DNA from: Reclinomonas americana ATCC 50394
Taxonomy: Eukaryota; Jakobida; Jakobea; Jakobida
DNA length: 64,000 bases
NCBI GenBank assembly: GCA_048213135.1
Contig: PS015034.1
Span: 74,054 to 138,053, forward strand
Direction: 5' to 3'
The position numbers were made by a program, and so were the translations under genes. Positions 58,611 to 64,000 of the stretch are shown here, piece after piece. Position 1 is the first letter of the stretch; each line of letters starts with the position of its first letter. Under the pieces are notes generated by a model that did no database searches, was not told where the DNA came from, and worked only from the letters and a program-made list of their open reading frames with translations.

Positions 58611-59919
58611 TTATTCGGCAGCGGCCTCTCCATCGGCAGCGGGTGCNNNNNNNNNNNNNNNNNNNNNNNNNNNNNNNNNNNNNNNNNNNNNNNNNNNNNN
58701 NNNNNNNNNNNNNNNNNNNNNNNNNNNNNNNNNNNNNNNNNNNNNNNNNNTTCCGCCTCCGCTGCTGGTGCTGATTCCTCCTCTGCTGCTGCTGGTGCTG
58801 CAGCAGCCTCCTCCGCTGGTGGCTCGGGCTCTGCAGCCGGCGCAGCCTCAGGCTCTGGAGCTGCCGCTGCTGCCTCCTCTGCAGGCGGCTGTTCGGCGGC
58901 CGGAGCCTCCTCGGCAGGCGCCTCTGCTGCTGGTGGCGCCGGAGCCTCACTGGCGGCCGGAGCCGGCTCATCGACAGCAACCGGCGCCTCTGCACCGGAG
59001 CCAGAGCCGCCCTCGTGCTCCTCTTCGTCAGCAGCAGCAGATGCAGCAGCTGCCGGTGGCGCGGGTGTACTCACAGGGTGCGACACTGGTGCAGCCGCCA
59101 CATGCGCCTCACCTTGCCCCTCGCCTCGCCACGGTTGCGAATACGGCTCACCCTGCATGCACCACGGCCGCCAATGAGCAACGCCGGGGGATCACACACA
59201 CTCTGCACAGAGAGATGCATCGCACCTTCTCCACGGCTTTCCGCGCCGCCACAAAGTTCTCAAACAGCTGCTGCAGCACCGGCGTGATGATGCCGTCGAC
59301 TTGATCCACCAGGCGACCGCCCTGTGTCGGTTGCGAGTGAGAGAGGGATAGAGGAGAGGAGGAGGAAGAGAGACAAGTGGCACTCACCCAGTAGAAGAGA
59401 AAGAGGGGCTTGGAGTGCCCTATCCGCTCCGTCAGCATCGTGACCAACTCACGCTCCACCGGCCTCAACCCGCCCTCCACCTTGGACGCCGTCTCCACCG
59501 CCGTCTCACAGGCGATCTGTGCATGTTGAGCAACGAGACAGCTCACAGAGAGACACAGAGAGATAGACACACCTTCAGCATACGAAAGTTGATCGATTGG
59601 CAGTCGGACTTGGTGTACCAGGCACGGAACGACGGCGCAATCACCTTGCTCGACCCTTTCATGCATGAATGAACGAAAATCAGCATTCATCTCACTCTCA
59701 CTCTCACGCATATGCTTGCACACTGACCTGCCCACTGCGTGTACACCTCCAACAGAGTCACTGCATTGCCATCGTCGGCATCGGCACGCAGGCGGTCGCA
59801 CAGAGGCAGCAAAGAGTCGCACTCAACATGCACCTGTGTGAGAGACGGATTGTGAGAGAAGGACACAGAGAGAGAAAGAGACGGAGACAACGCACCTCGA
59901 CATCCTTCTTTGGTGGCAT
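58611..59919 (-). CDS. Unknown helical protein with long Ala/Pro/Glu tail
   Basis: Exons from 59919: a short one (MPPKKDVE), about 59831-59729 (LPLCDRLRADADDGNAVTLL), about 59651-59571 (KVIAPSFRAWYTKSDCQSIN), about 59517-59389 (ACETAVETASKVEGGLRPVE, RELVTMLTERIGHSKPLFLF), about 59320-59227 (VDQVDGIITPVLQQLFENFV) and about 59158 to the TAA at 58611. The first ~150 residues look like a folded helical domain I do not recognise. The last exon is low complexity, alternating Ala, Pro and Glu (APAEEAPAAEQPPAEEAAAA) across a 104-N gap and ending DGEAAAE. Splice phases agree where checked. The stop lies 203 bp from the convergent phosphatase stop. Confidence 0.6.
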
Positions 59920-60053
59920 CTTCTTGTTTGAGGGAGGAGGAAGCACGCAGTCAACAAGCAGAACGAACTGTCCCTTGGTGTCGTAAACGCGCGCGAGCGG
60001 AATGGCGGGAATGCATTGTACCTACATATTTTGTCGCGTTTTTGCCACGCACG

Positions 60054-62068
60054 ATGTCTCTCTCACCATCGCTCCTCGACAAGCGTCGCATCACGGTTCG
60101 TCTCCTCTCTCTGTTCTTTGCAGCGTCTCACTTTGCCTGTCTGCATTCTTGTGTGTTGTGCGTGTGTTTTTCCTAATGTCACGAGCGACTCTCTCACGCG
60201 CGCGCACTCACCGCCCACGCACGCACGCACGCACCACAGGTCATCTACCGCCAGCAGGCGCAGACTGTCAGCTGGTACCCCGATGCCAGCCCCGCTGGTA
60301 TGCACTGCGCTTTGCCGATTCTATAAGTGTGTCGCGCGGTAAGATGGTGCCATGTCGACTCACCACGAGCCCTCTCTCTTGCGTTTTGCGTTTGCGTGCA
60401 GAGATTGAGCGCCTGGTTCGTCAGGTGTTTGACATCCCCGCGCACCACTCGATCCTCCTGCGCGATCTCGATGGAGACGCGGTCGTGGTGTCGCCCAACG
60501 TTTCGTGCCCATCGCATTCTTCCGTGCGCGCGTGTGTGTGTGTGCGACGCATCATGCTTGTTCTTCTCACAGCTGCCGAGCAACCGCACCTTCTCGCTCA
60601 CCGTGGACGATACCTATCTGCGCCCGTCGTCGCCTTGTTGCGTCTGCGTCTGCATTGGTGTCTCAGGGGTGTCGCTGACGTGTGCATGCATTGCAGATCG
60701 CTCGACCACGCTGAGCGCCAGCTACTCGTCGCCATCGCGCACGTCGCCGTTCCGCTCGTCGTCGCCGGTCCTGTCCCGCTCGGCCGCCTCGCCGTTCCGC
60801 TCCTCGTCGCCGCTGCGCTGTTGCGTCTTTCGTTTTTCTCTACTGCTTCTTNNNNNNNNNNNNNNNNNNNNNNNNNNNNNNNNNNNNNNNNNNNNNNNNN
60901 NNNNNNNNNNNNNNNNNNNNNNNNNNNNNNNNNNNNNNNNNNNNNNNNNNNNNNNNNNNNNNNNNNNNNNNNNNNNNNNNNNNNNNNNNNNNNNNNNNNN
61001 NNNNNNNNNNNNNNNNNNNNNNNNNNNNNNNNNNNNNNNNNNNNNNNNNNNNNNNNNNNNNNNNNNNNNNNNNNNNNNNNNNNNNNNNNNNNNNNNNNNN
61101 NNNNNNNNNNNNNNNNNNNNNNNNNNNNNNNNNNNNNNNNNNNNNNNNNNNNNNNNNNNNNNNNNNNNNNNNNNNNNNNNNNNNNNNNNNNNNNNNNNNN
61201 NNNNNNNNNNNNNNNNNNNNNNNNNNNNNNNNNNNNNNNNNNNNNNNNNNNNNNNNNNNNNNNNNNNNNNNNNNNNNNNNNNNNNNNNNNNNNNNNNNNN
61301 NNNNNNNNNNNNNNNNNNNNNNNNNNNNNNNNNNNNNNNNNNNNNNNNNNNNNNNNNNNNNNNNNNNNNNNNGTATCTCTCTCTATCCGTGTCGCCGACA
61401 GTGCACCACAGCGGCCTCGCCGCGACTGTCTCCGCACCTGACAAGTTTTGTGTGTGTGTTTGCCTCTTATAACTCCCCTCTCCACCGCGTGGTGGTGCTG
61501 ACCGACCCTTTTTCCGCACAGCGAGCCCGCGTTTTGCTGGCGGTGCCTCGTCGTCGTCGTCGGTTTTCGCCTCGTCGGGCCGTTCGCTGTCGCCGTCGCG
61601 CGCGGCGTCGTCGGCGCTGGCCAAGGAGTCGCTGGACCGCATCGACAAGCTGCGCAACTTTGAGAAGCACGTGCGTGAGCTGCAGGACAACAAGTTCCGC
61701 GAGTATTTCACCCTGTCGCCGGTGACGGGCGATTACATCTGGGCCAAGGATGTGACCTCGGGCGAGTTCATGAGCGCCATCTCCACCGATCTGTACTGGA
61801 ATGCNNNNNNNNNNNNNNNNNNNNGGGAGCGTGCGGCCTGCTGTCGACTCGTCGGCGGGATGAGGTCGATCGCATCCTCAACGGTGCGCTGTCGGCGTAC
61901 ATGGATGCGGTCCGCGAGCTCGGACGTCGTGGCAACTTTGATTTGGTGGTGTCGATGGAGGCCGGCTTTGCACGCGAGGCGCTGCGGGCTGCCTACACCG
62001 AGACCATCAACGTCATCCAGCAGATCATCCACGAGAAGATCAAGGAGGCCGAGATCTACACTCGGTGA
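60054..62068 (+). CDS. Unknown protein: small N-terminal domain, SR-type linker, helical C-terminus
   Basis: Exons: 60054-60095, 60240-60297, 60402-60499, 60573-60636, about 60698 to the gap, about 61523 to the gap at 61805, and 61825-62068. The start reads MSLSPSLLDKRRIT and splices to VIYRQQAQTVSWYPDASPAE. The N-terminal part (RLVRQVFDIPAHHSILLRDL, DGDAVVV) resembles a ubiquitin-like or PB1-like fold by pattern only. A Ser/Arg/Pro-rich linker (SPSRTSPFRSSSP) spans the 521-N gap. The C-terminal half (LRNFEKHVRELQDNKFREYF, TETINVIQQIIHEKIKEAEI) is helical and charged. Two gaps leave the middle unseen. I recognise no family. The exon 4 donor is GTTGCGT at 60637. Confidence 0.6.
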
Positions 62069-62552
62069 GTTTAGCGGACGCGCGCCGTGCCGGAGAGGGT
62101 GGAGTGGAACTGACGAGGGGCTTCTGCGTGCGCAGTGACGCATACTAAGGAACGACGATGGATTGCACACTGCAGCGTGGGTACAGGGGGAGAGAGGAGA
62201 GTGATGAGAGCATTCCAGTGTACTTCTTTTGAGTAACGTCGATCAGCTGGGCACCTGTCCATGAACACAAGACATTAGGAGAGGAGGAACAGCGTGGCCG
62301 TTCTTTTGGTTCCAAGTGGGGGGTTTGGCGTTCAGAAAACGCCGTGGGAGAAAAAGAGAGAGAAGAGGACAGGAGATGCAAGGCAGGCCATAATGAGATA
62401 AGAGCCATGCCTGCCTCCCGCCCACTCCACAGCAGAAGTGGACCCGCGCGACACATTGGCACACGCCGGCCCACAACCACCACCACCAAGTTACCGCCGG
62501 GAGCGGCGGCAACCTGGTGGATTTGTTGCAGCAGAGGTGCAGGTGGAGGAGC
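62069..62552. other. Convergent intergenic interval; no gene seen
   Basis: It lies between the stops of the unknown plus-strand gene and H2A. A 10-bp hairpin at 62490-62513 is the only structured element I noticed. GGAGAGA-rich sequence lies near 62180-62390. Confidence 0.5.
62490..62513 (-). promoter_or_regulatory. Hairpin downstream of H2A stop
   Basis: On the H2A coding strand GTTGCCGCCG (62513-62504) pairs with CGGCGGTAAC (62499-62490) around loop CTCC, ten pairs with one G-U. It starts 40 nt after the H2A stop, where replication-dependent histone mRNAs carry their stem-loop, but neither stem nor loop matches the conserved histone sequence. Confidence 0.4.
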
Positions 62553-63073
62553 TTACTGCTCGCCCTCGCCCTTGCCCTTCTTCTTGGGCAGCAGCGAGCC
62601 GTGGATGTGCGGAATGACACCACCCTGGGCAATGGTGACGTTCTTCAGCAGCTTGTTGAGCTCCTCGTCGTTGCGGACGGCCAGCTGGATGTGGCGCGGC
62701 ACAATGCGCGACTTCTTGTTGTCGCGAGCGGCGTTGCCGGCGAGCTCGAGAATCTCAGCCGCCAGGTACTCCAGCACGGCGGCCAGGTACACGGGGGCGC
62801 CAGCGCCAATGCGCTCGGCGTAGTTGCCCGACTTGAGGAAACGAGCCAGACGACCCACAGGGAACTGCAGGCCGGCACGAGCAGAGCGCGAGATGGCCTG
62901 GAGAGAGAGAGAGAGAAGTGTTGTCAGCAACACTGTGCGCACACAAGACAACCACCACCATCGCCACCATCGCCACACACACAAACCTTCGACTTGCTCT
63001 TGTTGCCGCCAATGATCTTGGCACCCTCCTCCACCACAGCCTTCATGGTCTTGGTCGCACGCACAGACGCCAT
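62553..63073 (-). CDS. Histone H2A with unusual N-terminus and IPHIH docking segment
   Basis: Two exons, 63073-62987 and 62897-62553, give 143 residues. The histone fold is canonical H2[76 protein letters not shown]. Two regions differ. The N-terminus ([20 protein letters not shown], then IGGNKSKSK) is longer than usual and contains an acidic pair. The docking region reads [15 protein letters not shown], mixing an H2A.Z-type PHIH with a canonical LLPKK end. The tail KGKGEGEQ lacks an SQE/D damage-phosphorylation motif, so it is not H2A.X. The intron and the absence of the conserved histone stem-loop suggest a polyadenylated, replication-independent gene. No H2B, H3 or H4 lies next to it in the window. 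Confidence 0.92.
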
Positions 63074-63680
63074 TTTGTTGATTGAGTTTTTCTTTGCTCA
63101 CAAGCAGGTACTTGAAGAAGAATATGGGAAACACCGGGTTTCACATGCCGTCGAGCGGGAGTGCGACGCCGCCGAAGACCACCCTCTTGGGTCGTTCGAA
63201 ATGATCTCCATTGGCGGGAATCGCCGGCCGACCGATCGGAGTGGTGGGCTGCGCGGCGATGACCCGGGCTGTGGATGGCGCGACGATTAACGAGAATCAT
63301 GATCATGCACTTGCGTCTGTGCGTGGGCCTTGGCGCTCCTTTCACAAATGGCAGTTGTGCCATCAGCAGTTGGTCCGCGTGCCTGCGCGGGAAAAAACCG
63401 GCCAATTCGCACGTTTTCTCCTCCGACGGCGCACTGCGATGCGCTGCTCTCCACCGGCACATGTGGTGAAGGTGGAGGTGGTGACGGGTGGTGACAGTGG
63501 CCGCCACGATGCGCACGCCATGCCCACACCGGAGCTAAAGATTCCAAGTCGACATCGACCGGCGAATATGCGGCAAATTCGCACATTTTGCTGATTGCTT
63601 GCGTGGAGCGTGCGTAGTGCAATCGTGACTTGGCCTCTCGTCTTTTTGCCCCATACACACACCCGACACGCACAAGAGAC
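63074..63680. promoter_or_regulatory. Divergent interval with repeated AATTCGCAC motif
   Basis: It separates the H2A start from the plus-strand gene at 63681. AATTCGCACGTTTT at 63404-63417 is repeated as AATTCGCACATTTT at 63576-63589, 172 bp apart, each after a GGC-containing word. These are candidate transcription-factor sites for one or both genes. Confidence 0.4.
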
Positions 63681-64000
63681 ATGTTGAAAGTGCAAAAGCG
63701 CCACTTCTCCATGATGGAGACGGAGGAGGCAAGCGCATCCCCGTTTGGCACCAGTGGCACCAGTGCCGCCGCCGCCGCCGCAGCCGCCGCCTCTGCCTCC
63801 TCTGCCTCCTCGTCCTCTCTCCACATTGGTGGCATGAGCGGCGGGTTGAGAAAGCAACACAATCCACTGATGGGTGGCCTCTCGCGGCCGTTCGATGCCG
63901 ATCCGCGGCCACTCAAGCGCCCCCACCTCGACTCAGCCTCGTCTTCCTCATCCTCTTCCTCCTCCTCATCGTCATCATCATCGTCAACAGCGCCAACAGC
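63681..64000 (+). CDS. Ser/Ala-rich protein, N-terminal part cut by window end
   Basis: An open frame without stop starts at 63681 (MLKVQKRHFSMMETEEASAS) and runs off the window. It has a poly-Ala stretch, then LHIGGMSGGLRKQHNPLMGG, a basic cluster DADPRPLKRPHLD that could be a nuclear localisation signal, and a long Ser run. Base composition and the divergent promoter position support a real gene. No family can be assigned from this part. Confidence 0.55.
   Translation, partial: MLKVQKRHFSMMETEEASASPFGTSGTSAAAAAAAAASASSASSSSLHIGGMSGGLRKQHNPLMGGLSRPFDADPRPLKRPHLDSASSSSSSSSSSSSSSSSTAPT

Noticed and set aside
62553-63073. Annotation as H2A.Z
   Set aside because: Only the PHIH docking segment is H2A.Z-like; [20 protein letters not shown] and DEELNKLL...VTIAQGG are canonical H2A.

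Overview
This window is nuclear DNA of a unicellular eukaryote. It is moderately GC-rich and gene-dense on both strands. Genes are split by many short spliceosomal introns (about 30-100 nt, a few of several hundred), and introns and intergenic DNA carry long (GA)n, (CA)n and homopurine/homopyrimidine tracts. The gene content is purely eukaryotic: Sec24, WDR3/UTP12, an intron-containing H2A, a LYR-motif protein, a centriolin-like LRR/coiled-coil protein, a PPKL-like phosphatase and a nuclear tRNA-Thr. I cannot name the species. A possible DRC8-like EF-hand protein and a centrosome-type protein hint at a flagellated cell. The PPKL-type phosphatase catalytic domain would favour a lineage outside the opisthokonts. 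The sequence is a scaffold with 21 N gaps, several exactly 20 nt long.

Layout, 1-22 kb: degenerate tandem repeats; a three-exon LYR-motif gene (+); a seven-bladed WD40 gene (-); a very large LRR plus coiled-coil gene (-, 2629-15537); and Sec24 (-, 15 exons, 15806-21847), whose first intron holds a minisatellite. Sec24 diverges from a gap-truncated EF-hand protein (+).

22-42 kb: an Ala/Gln-rich unknown protein (-), a three-copy intergenic repeat, tRNA-Thr(CGT), then two head-to-tail copies (about 7.1 kb period, - strand) of a large secreted NHL-propeller/cadherin-like/PAN-domain protein gene. The copies share their body but have unrelated signal-peptide exons.

42-64 kb: a divergent promoter, then WDR3/UTP12 (+), a small uncertain gene (+), a membrane-inserted ICME-like alpha/beta hydrolase (+), a COG4757-type alpha/beta hydrolase (-) whose stop lies 37 bp from its convergent neighbour, a PPKL-like phosphatase with a C-terminal EF-hand (+), two unrecognised genes (- and +), an H2A with unusual ends (-), and the start of a Ser/Ala-rich gene at the window edge.

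Two assembly observations matter for any reader. Contigs 3529-5000 and 51849-52313, each bounded by gaps, carry exons of the surrounding gene on the wrong strand and are almost certainly inverted in the scaffold; contig 54972-55471 is a weaker third case. Separately, about fifteen reconstructed introns begin with the unusual 5' splice sequence GTTGCGT, which is the most novel-looking signal I found. All exon models come from reading frame continuity and splice-site phase by eye; none has transcript support.
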